A program made the position numbers and the translations under genes. 64,000 nt of DNA from Anthopleura xanthogrammica. Lineage: Eukaryota > Cnidaria > Anthozoa > Actiniaria > Actiniidae. The notes under the pieces were generated by a model. The model was not told the origin of the DNA. It worked only from the letters and a program-made list of their open reading frames with translations, and did not search any database. The DNA lies in assembly GCA_964019055.1 (NCBI GenBank), contig OZ025214.1, positions 9,052,858 through 9,116,857 on the forward strand. Direction: 5' to 3'. This document shows, one piece after another, positions 35,712-47,600 of this stretch (position 1 is the stretch's first letter; the number at the start of each line of letters is the position of its first letter).

Positions 35712-38700
35712 ATGAGCAAAAAGTGGGGGTTTCAGCCAACAGGTGACGGCGTAAGCGAAAAACCTGGTTTTGAGAGCCAAAATGGCCATTTTTCAGTTTT
35801 TTGGGCTAAAAAGCTTTTTTTTCCAGCAAAACAGTGTTTTGGACACCCAAAATGTGCTTTTCCCGGCCAAAACTTGCGTTTAGCAGTGAAAACGTCGTGT
35901 TTCGAGCAAAAGAAAATTCTCAGCAAATTTCCAATTTTGTCAGCAAAAAACAGCTTTTTTGACCAAAAAGCACCTTTACTCAGTCAAAACCGAATTTATT
36001 TTTTTTCGCCAAAAAGTCGTGTTTTTATCTCAAGAGGTATTTTCATGAGCAAAAAGTGGGGGTTTCAGCCAACAGGTGACGGCGTAAGCGAAAAACCTGG
36101 TTTTGAGAGCCAAAATGGCCATTTTTCAGTTTTTTGGGCTAAAAAGCTTTTTTTTCCAGCAAAACAGTGTTTTGGACACCCAAAATGTGCTTTTCCCGGC
36201 CAAAACTTGCGTTTAGCAGTGAAAACGTCGTGTTTCGAGCAAAAGAAAATTCTCAGCAAATTTCCAATTTTGTCAGCAAAAAACAGCTTTTTTGACCAAA
36301 AAGCACCTTTACTCAGTCAAAACCGAATTTTTTTTCGCCAAAAAGTCGTGTTTTTATCTCAAGAGGTATTTTCATGAGCAAAAAGTGGGGGTTTCAGCCA
36401 ACAGGTGACGGCGTAAGCGAAAAACCTGGTTTTGAGAGCCAAAATGGCCATTTTTCAGTTTTTTGGGCTAAAAAGCTTTTTTTTCCAGCAAAACAGTGTT
36501 TTGGACACCCAAAATGTGCTTTTCCCGGCCAAAACTTGCGTTTAGCAGTGAAAACGTCGTGTTTCGAGCAAAAGAAAATTCTCAGCAAATTTCCAATTTT
36601 GTCAGCAAAAAACAGCTTTTTTGACCAAAAAGCACCTTTACTCAGTCAAAACCGAATTTTTTTTCGCCAAAAAGTCGTGTTTTTATCTCAAGAGGTATTT
36701 TCATGAGCAAAAAGTGGGGGTTTCAGCCAACAGGTGACGGCGTAAGCGAAAAACCTGGTTTTGAGAGCCAAAATGGCCATTTTTCAGTTTTTTGGGCTAA
36801 AAAGCTTTTTTTTCCAGCAAAACAGTGTTTTGGACACCCAAAATGTGCTTTTCCCGGCCAAAACTTGCGTTTAGCAGTGAAAACGTCGTGTTTCGAGCAA
36901 AAGAAAATTCTCAGCAAATTTCCAATTTTGTCAGCAAAAAACAGCTTTTTTGACCAAAAAGCACCTTTACTCAGTCAAAACCGAATTTTTTTTCGCCAAA
37001 AAGTCGTGTTTTTATCTCAAGAGGTATTTTCATGAGCAAAAAGTGGGGGTTTCAGACAACAGGTGACGGCGTAAGCGAAAAACCTGGTTTTGAGAGCCAA
37101 AATGGCCATTTTTCAGTTTTTTGGGCTAAAAAGCTTTTTTTCCCAGCAAAACAGTGTTTTGGACACCCAAAATGTGCTTTTCCCGGCCAAAACTTGCGTT
37201 TAGCAGTGAAAACGTCGTGTTTCGAGCAAAAGAAAATTCTCAGCAAATTTCCAATTTTGTCAGCAAAAAACAGCTTTTTTGACCAAAAAGCACCTTTACT
37301 CAGTCAAAACCGAATTTATTTTTTTTCGCCAAAAAGTCGTGTTTTTATCTCAAGAGGTATTTTCATGAGCAAAAAGTGGGGGTTTCAGCCAACAGGTGAC
37401 GGCGTAAGCGAAAAACCTGGTTTTGAGAGCCAAAATGGCCATTTTTCAGTTTTTTGGGCTAAAAAGCTTTTTTTTCCAGCAAAACAGTGTTTTGGACACC
37501 CAAAATGTGCTTTTCCCGGCCAAAACTTGCGTTTAGCAGTGAAAACGTCGTGTTTCGAGCAAAAGAAAATTCTCAGCAAATTTCCAATTTTGTCAGCAAA
37601 AAACAGCTTTTTTGACCAAAAAGCACCTTTACTCAGTCAAAACCGAATTTTTTTTCGCCAAAAAGTCGTGTTTTTATCTCAAGAGGTATTTTCATGAGCA
37701 AAAAGTGGGGGTTTCAGCCAACAGGTGACGGCGTAAGCGAAAAACCTGGTTTTGAGAGCCAAAATGGCCATTTTTCAGTTTTTTGGGCTAAAAAGCTTTT
37801 TTTTCCAGCAAAACAGTGTTTTGGACACCCAAAATGTGCTTTTCCCGGCCAAAACTTGCGTTTAGCAGTGAAAACGTCGTGTTTCGAGCAAAAGAAAATT
37901 CTCAGCAAATTTCCAATTTTGTCAGCAAAAAACAGCTTTTTTGACCAAAAAGCACCTTTACTCAGTCAAAACCGAATTTTTTTTCGCCAAAAAGTCGTGT
38001 TTTTATCTCAAGAGGTATTTTCATGAGCAAAAAGTGGGGGTTTCAGCCAACAGGTGACGGCGTAAGCGAAAAACCTGGTTTTGAGAGCCAAAATGGCCAT
38101 TTTTCAGTTTTTTGGGCTAAAAAGCTTTTTTTTCCAGCAAAACAGTGTTTTGGACACCCAAAATGTGCTTTTCCCGGCCAAAACTTGCGTTTAGCAGTGA
38201 AAACGTCGTGTTTCGAGCAAAAGAAAATTCTCAGCAAATTTCCAATTTTGTCAGCAAAAAACAGCTTTTTTGACCAAAAAGCACCTTTACTCAGTCAAAA
38301 CCGAATTTTTTTTCGCCAAAAAGTCGTGTTTTTATCTCAAGAGGTATTTTCATGAGCAAAAAGTGGGGGTTTCAGCCAACAGGTGACGGCGTAAGCGAAA
38401 AACCTGGTTTTGAGAGCCAAAATGGCCATTTTTCAGTTTTTTGGGCTAAAAAGCTTTTTTTTCCAGCAAAACAGTGTTTTGGACACCCAAAATGTGCTTT
38501 TCCCGGCCAAAACTTGCGTTTAGCAGTGAAAACGTCGTGTTTCGAGCAAAAGAAAATTCTCAGCAAATTTCCAATTTTGTCAGCAAAAAACAGCTTTTTT
38601 GACCAAAAAGCACCTTTACTCAGTCAAAACCGAATTTTTTTTCGCCAAAAAGTCGTGTTTTTATCTCAAGAGGTATTTTCATGAGCAAAAAGTGGGGGTT

Positions 38701-41643
38701 TCAGCCAACAGGTGACGGCGTAAGCGAAAAACCTGGTTTTGAGAGCCAAAATGGCCATTTTTCAGTTTTTTGGGCTAAAAAGCTTTTTTTCCCAGCAAAA
38801 CAGTGTTTTGGACACCCAAAATGTGCTTTTCCCGGCCAAAACTTGCGTTTAGCAGTGAAAACGTCGTGTTTCGAGCAAAAGAAAATTCTCAGCAAATTTC
38901 CAATTTTGTCAGCAAAAAACAGCTTTTTTGACCAAAAAGCACCTTTACTCAGTCAAAACCGAATTTTTTTTCGCCAAAAAGTCGTGTTTTTATCTCAAGA
39001 GGTATTTTCATGAGCAAAAAGTGGGGGTTTCAGCCAACAGGTGACGGCGTAAGCGAAAAACCTGGTTTTGAGAGCCAAAATGGCCATTTTTCAGTTTTTT
39101 GGGCTAAAAAGCTTTTTTTTCCAGCAAAACAGTGTTTTGGACACCCAAAATGTGCTTTTCCCGGCCAAAACTTGCGTTTAGCAGTGAAAACGTCGTGTTT
39201 CGAGCAAAAGAAAATTCTCAGCAAATTTCCAATTTTGTCAGCAAAAAACAGCTTTTTTGACCAAAAAGCACCTTTACTCAGTCAAAACCGAATTTTTTTT
39301 CGCCAAAAAGTCGTGTTTTTATCTCAAGAGGTATTTTCATGAGCAAAAAGTGGGGGTTTCAGCCAACAGGTGACGGCGTAAGCGAAAAACCTGGTTTTGA
39401 GAGCCAAAATGGCCATTTTTCAGTTTTTTGGGCTAAAAAGCTTTTTTTTCCAGCAAAACAGTGTTTTGGACACCCAAAATGTGCTTTTCCCGGCCAAAAC
39501 TTGCGTTTAGCAGTGAAAACGTCGTGTTTCGAGCAAAAGAAAATTCTCAGCAAATTTCCAATTTTGTCAGCAAAAAACAGCTTTTTTGACCAAAAAGCAC
39601 CTTTACTCAGTCAAAACCGAATTTTTTTTCGCCAAAAAGTCGTGTTTTTATCTCAAGAGGTATTTTCATGAGCAAAAAGTGGGGGTTTCAGCCAACAGGT
39701 GACGGCGTAAGCGAAAAACCTGGTTTTGAGAGCCAAAATGGCCATTTTTCAGTTTTTTGGGCTAAAAAGCTTTTTTTTCCAGCAAAACAGTGTTTTGGAC
39801 ACCCAAAATGTGCTTTTCCCGGCCAAAACTTGCGTTTAGCAGTGAAAACGTCGTGTTTCGAGCAAAAGAAAATTCTCAGCAAATTTCCAATTTTGTCAGC
39901 AAAAAACAGCTTTTTTGACCAAAAAGCACCTTTACTCAGTCAAAACCGAATTTTTTTTCGCCAAAAAGTCGTGTTTTTATCTCAAGAGGTATTTTCATGA
40001 GCAAAAAGTGGGGGTTTCAGCCAACAGGTGACGGCGTAAGCGAAAAACCTGGTTTTGAGAGCCAAAATGGCCATTTTTCAGTTTTTTGGGCTAAAAAGCT
40101 TTTTTTCCCAGCAAAACAGTGTTTTGGACACCCAAAATGTGCTTTTCCCGGCCAAAACTTGCGTTTAGCAGTGAAAACGTCGTGTTTCGAGCAAAAGAAA
40201 ATTCTCAGCAAATTTCCAATTTTGTCAGCAAAAAACAGCTTTTTTGACCAAAAAGCACCTTTACTCAGTCAAAACCGAATTTTTTTTCGCCAAAAAGTCG
40301 TGTTTTTATCTCAAGAGGTATTTTCATGAGCAAAAAGTGGGGGTTTCAGCCAACAGGTGACGGCGTAAGCGAAAAACCTGGTTTTGAGAGCCAAAATGGC
40401 CATTTTTCAGTTTTTTGGGCTAAAAAGCTTTTTTTTCCAGCAAAACAGTGTTTTGGACACCCAAAATGTGCTTTTCCCGGCCAAAACTTGCGTTTAGCAG
40501 TGAAAACGTCGTGTTTCGAGCAAAAGAAAATTCTCAGCAAATTTCCAATTTTGTCAGCAAAAAACAGCTTTTTTGACCAAAAAGCACCTTTACTCAGTCA
40601 AAACCGAATTTTTTTTCGCCAAAAAGTCGTGTTTTTATCTCAAGAGGTATTTTCATGAGCAAAAAGTGGGGGTTTCAGCCAACAGGTGACGGCGTAAGCG
40701 AAAAACCTGGTTTTGAGAGCCAAAATGGCCATTTTTCAGTTTTTTGGGCTAAAAAGCTTTTTTTTCCAGCAAAACAGTGTTTTGGACACCCAAAATGTGC
40801 TTTTCCCGGCCAAAACTTGCGTTTAGCAGTGAAAACGTCGTGTTTCGAGCAAAAGAAAATTCTCAGCAAATTTCCAATTTTGTCAGCAAAAAACAGCTTT
40901 TTTGACCAAAAAGCACCTTTACTCAGTCAAAACCGAATTTTTTTTCGCCAAAAAGTCGTGTTTTTATCTCAAGAGGTATTTTCATGAGCAAAAAGTGGGG
41001 GTTTCAGCCAACAGGTGACGGCGTAAGCGAAAAACCTGGTTTTGAGAGCCAAAATGGCCATTTTTCAGTTTTTTGGGCTAAAAAGCTTTTTTTTCCAGCA
41101 AAACAGTGTTTTGGACACCCAAAATGTGCTTTTCCCGGCCAAAACTTGCGTTTAGCAGTGAAAACGTCGTGTTTCGAGCAAAAGAAAATTCTCAGCAAAT
41201 TTCCAATTTTGTCAGCAAAAAACAGCTTTTTTGACCAAAAAGCACCTTTACTCAGTCAAAACCGAATTTTTTTTGCCAAAAAGAAGTGTTTTTTTATCTC
41301 AAGAGGTATTTTCATGAGCAAAAAGTGGGGGTTTCAGCCAACAGGTGACGGCGTAAGCGAAAAACCTGGTTTTGAGAGCCAAAATGGCCATTTTTCAGTT
41401 TTTTGGGCTAAAAAGCTTTTTTTTTCCAGCAAAACAGTGTTTTGGACACCCAAAATGTGCTTTTCCCGGCCAAAACTTGCGTTTAGCAGTGAAAACGTCG
41501 TGTTTCGAGCAAAAGAAAATTCTCAGCAAATTTCCAATTTTGTCAGCAAAAAACAGCTTTTTTGACCAAAAAGCACCTTTACTCAGTCAAAACCGAATTT
41601 GTTTTCGCCAAAAAGTCGTGTTTTTATCTCAAGAGGTATTTTC
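35712..41643 (+). repeat. Tetrameric higher-order zone, 18 monomers
   Basis: Copies 35712 and 37032 are both 333 bp because of the same four-base insertion, GAATTTATTTTTTTTCGCC. They are 1,320 bp apart, four monomers. A C in the first T-run (TTTTTTTCCCAGC) marks copies 37032, 38681 and 39997, the last two again four monomers apart. The remaining copies match the reference. The zone ends with two 330-bp copies at 40984 (altered GCCAAAAAGAAGTG) and 41314 (nine-T run). Confidence 0.75.
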
Positions 41644-44600
41644 ATGAGCAAAAAGTGGGGGTTTCAGCCAACAGGTGACGGCGTAAGCGAAAAACCTGGT
41701 TTTGAGAGCCAAAATGGCCATTTTTCAGTTTTTTGGGCTAAAAAGCTTTTTTTTCCAGCAAAACAGTGTTTTGGACACCCAAAATGTGCTTTTCCCGGCC
41801 AAAACTTGCGTTTAGCAGTGAAAACGTCGTGTTTCGAGCAAAAGAAAATTCTCAGCAAATTTCCAATTTTGTCAGCAAAAAACAGCTTTTTTGACCAAAA
41901 AGCACCTTTACTCAGTCAAAACCGAATTTTTTTTCGCCAAAAAGTCGTGTTTTTATCTCAAGAGGTATTTTCATGAGCAAAAAGTGGGGGTTTCAGCCAA
42001 CAGGTGACGGCGTAAGCGAAAAACCTGGTTTTGAGAGCCAAAATGGCCATTTTTCAGTTTTTTGGGCTAAAAAGCTTTTTTTTCCAGCAAAACAGTGTTT
42101 TGGACAGCCAAAATGTGCTTTTCCCGGCCAAAACTTGCGTTTAGCAGTGAAAACGTCGTGTTTCGAGCAAAAGAAAATTCTCAGCAAATTTCCAATTTTG
42201 TCAGCAAAAAACAGCTTTTTTGACCAAAAAGCACCTTTACTCAGTCAAAACCGAATTTTTTTTCGCCAAAAAGTCGTGTTTTTATCTCAAGAGGTATTTT
42301 CATGAGCAAAAAGTGGGGGTTTCAGCCAACAGGTGACGGCGTAAGCGAAAAACCTGGTTTTGAGAGCCAAAATGGCCATTTTTCAGTTTTTTGGGCTAAA
42401 AAGCTTTTTTTTCCAGCAAAACAGTGTTTTGGACACCCAAAATGTGCTTTTCCCGGCCAAAACTTGCGTTTAGCAGCGAAAACGTCGTGTTTCGAGCAAA
42501 AGAAAATTCTCAGCAAATTTCCAATTTTGTCAGCAAAAAACAGCTTTTTTGACCAAAAAGCACCTTTACTCAGTCAAAACCGAATTTTTTTTCGCCAAAA
42601 AGTCGTGTTTTTATCTCAAGAGGTATTTTCATGAGCAAAAAGTGGGGGTTTCAGCCAACAGGTGACGCCGTAAGCGAAAAACCTGGTTTTGAGAGCCAAA
42701 ATGGCCATTTTTCAGTTTTTTGGGCTAAAAAGCTTTTTTTTCCAGCAAAACAGTGTTTTGGACACCCAAAATGTGCTTTTCCCGGCCAAAACTTGCGTTT
42801 AGCAGTGAAAACGTCGTGTTTCGAGCAAAAGAAAATTCTCAGCAAATTTCCAATTTTGTCAGCAAAAAACAGCTTTTTTGACCAAAAAGCACCTTTACTC
42901 AGTCAAAACCGAATTTTTTTTCGCCAAAAAGTCGTGTTTTTATCTCAAGAGGTATTTTCATGAGCAAAAAGTGGGGGTTTCAGCCAACAGGTGACGGCGT
43001 AAGCGAAAAACCTGGTTTTGAGAGCCAAAATGGCCATTTTTCAGTTTTTTGGGCTAAAAAGCTTTTTTTTCCAGCAAAACAGTGTTTTGGACACCCAAAA
43101 TGTGCTTTTCCCGGCCAAAACTTGCGTTTAGCAGTGAAAACGTCGTGTTTCGAGCAAAAGAAAATTCTCAGCAAATTTCCAATTTTGTCAGCAAAAAACA
43201 GCTTTTTTGACCAAAAAGCACCTTTACTCAGTCAAAACCGAATTTTTTTTCGCCAAAAAGTCGTGTTTTTATCTCAAGAGGTATTTTCATGAGCAAAAAG
43301 TGGGGGTTTCAGCCAACAGGTGACGGCGTAAGCGAAAAACCTGGTTTTGAGAGCCAAAATGGCCATTTTTCAGTTTTTTGGGCTAAAAAGCTTTTTTTTC
43401 CAGCAAAACAGTGTTTTGGACACCCAAAATGTGCTTTTCCCGGCCAAAACTTGCGTTTAGCAGTGAAAACGTCGTGTTTCGAGCAAAAGAAAATTCTCAG
43501 CAAATTTCCAATTTTGTCAGCAAAAAACAGCTTTTTTGACCAAAAAGCACCTTTCCTCAGTCAAAACCGAATTTTTTTTCGCCAAAAAGTCGTGTTTTTA
43601 TCTCAAGAGGTATTTTCATGAGCAAAAAGTGGGGGTTTCAGCCAACAGGTGACGGCGTAAGCGAAAAACCTGGTTTTGAGAGCCAAAATGGCCATTTTTC
43701 AGTTTTTTGGGCTAAAAAGCTTTTTTTTCCAGCAAAACAGTGTTTTGGACACCCAAAATGTGCTTTTCCCGGCCAAAACTTGCGTTTAGCAGTGAAAACG
43801 TCGTGTTTCGAGCAAAAGAAAATTCTCAGCAAATTTCCAATTTTGTCAGCAAAAAACAGCTTTTTTGACCAAAAAGCACCTTTACTCAGTCAAAACCGAA
43901 TTTTTTTTCGCCAAAAAGTCGTGTTTTTATCTCAAGAGGTATTTTCATGAGCAAAAAGTGGGGGTTTCAGCCAACAGGTGACGGCGTAAGCGAAAAACCT
44001 GGTTTTGAGAGCCAAAATGGCCATTTTTCAGTTTTTTGGGCTAAAAAGCTTTTTTTTCCAGCAAAACAGTGTTTTGGACACCCAAAATGTGCTTTTCCCG
44101 GCCAAAACTTGCGTTTAGCAGTGAAAACGTCGTGTTTCGAGCAAAAGAAAATTCTCAGCAAATTTCCAATTTTGTCAGCAAAAAACAGCTTTTTTGACCA
44201 AAAAGCACCTTTACTCAGTCAAAACCGAATTTTTTTTCGCCAAAAAGTCGTGTTTTTATCTCAAGAGGTATTTTCATGAGCAAAAAGTGGGGGTTTCAGC
44301 CAACAGGTGACGGCGTAAGCGAAAAACCTGGTTTTGAGAGCCAAAATGGCCATTTTTCAGTTTTTTGGGCTAAAAAGCTTTTTTTCCAGCAAAACAGTGT
44401 TTTGGACACCCAAAATGTGCTTTTCCCGGCCAAAACTTGCGTTTAGCAGTGAAAACGTCGTGTTTCGAGCAAAAGTAAATTCTCAGCAAATTTCCAATTT
44501 TGTCAGCAAAAAACAGCTTTTTTGACCAAAAAGCACCTTTACTCAGTCAAAACCGAATTTTTTTTCGCCAAAAAGTCGTGTTTTTATCTCAAGAGGTATT

Positions 44601-47600
44601 TTCATGAGCAAAAAGTGGGGGTTTCAGCCAACAGGTGACGCCGTAAGCGAAAAACCTGGTTTTGAGAGCCAAAATGGCCATTTTTCAGTTTTTTGGGCTA
44701 AAAAGCTTTTTTAACCAGCAAAACAGTGTTTTGGACACCCAAAATGTGCTTTTCCCGGCCAAAACTTGCGTTTAGCAGTGAAAACGTCGTGTTTCGAGCA
44801 AAAGAAAATTCTCAGCAAATTTCCAATTTTGTCAGCAAAAAACAGCTTTTTTGACCAAAAAGCACCTTTACTCAGTCAAAACCGAATTTTTTTTCGCCAA
44901 AAAGTCGTGTTTTTATCTCAAGAGGTATTTACATGAGCAAAAAGTGGGGGTTTCAGCCAACAGGTGACGGCGTAAGCGAAAAACCTGGTTTTGAGAGCCA
45001 AAATGGCCATTTTTCAGTTTTTTGGGCTAAAAAGCTTTTTTTTCCAGCAAAACAGTGTTTTGGACAGCCAAAATGTGCTTTTCCCGGCCAAAACTTGCGT
45101 TTAGCAGTGAAAACGTCGTGTTTCGAGCAAAAGAAAATTCTCAGCAAATTTCCAATTTTGTCAGCAAAAAACAGCTTTTTTGACCAAAAAGCACCTTTAC
45201 TCAGTCAAAACCGAATTTTTTTTCGCCAAAAAGTCGTGTTTTTATCTCAAGAGGTATTTTCATGAGCAAAAAGTGGGGGTTTCAGCCAACAGGTGACGGC
45301 GTAAGCGAAAAACCTGGTTTTGAGAGCCAAAATGGCCATTTTTCAGTTTTTTGGGCTAAAAAGCTTTTTTTTCCAGCAAAACAGTGTTTTGGACACCCAA
45401 AATGTGCTTTTCCCGGCCAAAACTTGCGTTTAGCAGTGAAAACGTCGTGTTTCGAGCAAAAGAAAATTCTCAGCAAATTTCCAATTTTGTCAGCAAAAAA
45501 CAGCTTTTTTGACCAAAAAGCACCTTTACTCAGTCAAAACCGAATTTTTTTTCGCCAAAAAGTCGTGGTTTTATCTCAAGAGGTATTTTCATGAGCAAAA
45601 AGTGGGGGTTTCAGCCAACAGGTGACGGCGTAAGCGAAAAACCTGGTTTTGAGAGCCAAAATGGCCATTTTTCAGTTTTTTGGGCTAAAAAGCTTTTTTT
45701 TCCAGCAAAACAGTGTTTTGGACACCCAAAATGTGCTTTTCCCGGCCAAAACTTGCGTTTAGCAGTGAAAACGTCGTGTTTCGAGCAAAAGAAAATTCTC
45801 AGCAAATTTCCAATTTTGTCAGCAAAAAACAGCTTTTTTGACCAAAAAGCACCTTTACTCAGTCAAAACCGAATTTTTTTTCGCCAAAAAGTCGTGTTTT
45901 TATCTCAAGAGGTATTTTCATGAGCAAAAAGTGGGGGTTTCAGCCAACAGGTGACGGCGTAAGCGAAAAACCTGGTTTTGAGAGCCAAAATGGCCATTTT
46001 TCAGTTTTTTGGGCTAAAAAGCTTTTTTTTCCAGCAAAACAGTGTTTTGGACACCCAAAATGTGCTTTTCCCGGCCAAAACTTGCGTTTAGCAGTGAAAA
46101 CGTCGTGTTTCGAGCAAAAGAAAATTCTCAGCAAATTTCCAATTTTGTCAGCAAAAAACAGCTTTTTTGACCAAAAAGCACCTTTACTCAGTCAAAACCG
46201 AATTTTTTTTCGCCAAAAAGTCGTGGTTTTATCTCAAGAGGTATTTTCATGAGCAAAAAGTGGGGGTTTCAGCCAACAGGTGACGGCGTAAGCGAAAAAC
46301 CTGGTTTTGAGAGCCAAAATGGCCATTTTTCAGTTTTTTGGGCTAAAAAGCTTTTTTTTCCAGCAAAACAGTGTTTTGGACACCCAAAATGTGCTTTTCC
46401 CGGCCAAAACTTGCGTTTAGCAGTGAAAACGTCGTGTTTCGAGCAAAAGAAAATTCTCAGCAAATTTCCAATTTTGTCAGCAAAAAACAGCTTTTTTGAC
46501 CAAAAAGCACCTTTACTCAGTCAAAACCGAATTTTTTTTCGCCAAAAAGTCGTGTTTTTATCTCAAGAGGTATTTTCATGAGCAAAAAGTGGGGGTTTCA
46601 GCCAACAGGTGACGGCGTAAGCGAAAAACCTGGTTTTGAGAGCCAAAATGGCCATTTTTCAGTTTTTTGGGCTAAAAAGCTTTTTTTTCCAGCAAAACAG
46701 TGTTTTGGACACCCAAAATGTGCTTTTCCCGGCCAAAACTTGCGTTTAGCAGTGAAAACGTCGTGTTTCGAGCAAAAGAAAATTCTCAGCAAATTTCCAA
46801 TTTTGTCAGCAAAAAACAGCTTTTTTGACCAAAAAGCACCTTTACTCAGTCAAAACCGAATTTTTTTTCGCCAAAAAGTCGTGTTTTTATCTCAAGAGGT
46901 ATTTTCATGAGCAAAAAGTGGGGGTTTCAGCCAACAGGTGACGGCGTAAGCGAAAAACCTGGTTTTGAGAGCCAAAATGGCCATTTTTCAGTTTTTTGGG
47001 CTAAAAAGCTTTTTTTTCCAGCAAAACAGTGTTTTGGACACCCAAAATGTGCTTTTCCCGGCCAAAACTTGCGTTTAGCAGTGAAAACGTCGTGTTTCGA
47101 GCAAAAGAAAATTCTCAGCAAATTTCCAATTTTGTCAGCAAAAAACAGCTTTTTTGACCAAAAAGCACCTTTACTCAGTCAAAACCGAATTTTTTTTCGC
47201 CAAAAAGTCGTGTTTTTATCTCAAGAGGTATTTTCATGAGCAAAAAGTGGGGGTTTCAGCCAACAGGTGACGGCGTAAGCGAAAAACCTGGTTTTGAGAG
47301 CCAAAATGGCCATTTTTCAGTTTTTTGGGCTAAAAAGCTTTTTTTTCCAGCAAAACAGTGTTTTGGACACCCAAAATGTGCTTTTCCCGGCCAAAACTTG
47401 CGTTTAGCAGTGAAAACGTCGTGTTTCGAGCAAAAGAAAATTCTCAGCAAATTTCCAATTTTGTCAGCAAAAAACAGCTTTTTTGACCAAAAAGCACCTT
47501 TACTCAGTCAAAACCGAATTTTTTTCGCCAAAAAGTCGTGTTTTTATCTCAAGAGGTATTTTCATGAGCAAAAAGTGGGGGTTTCAGCCAACAGGTGACG

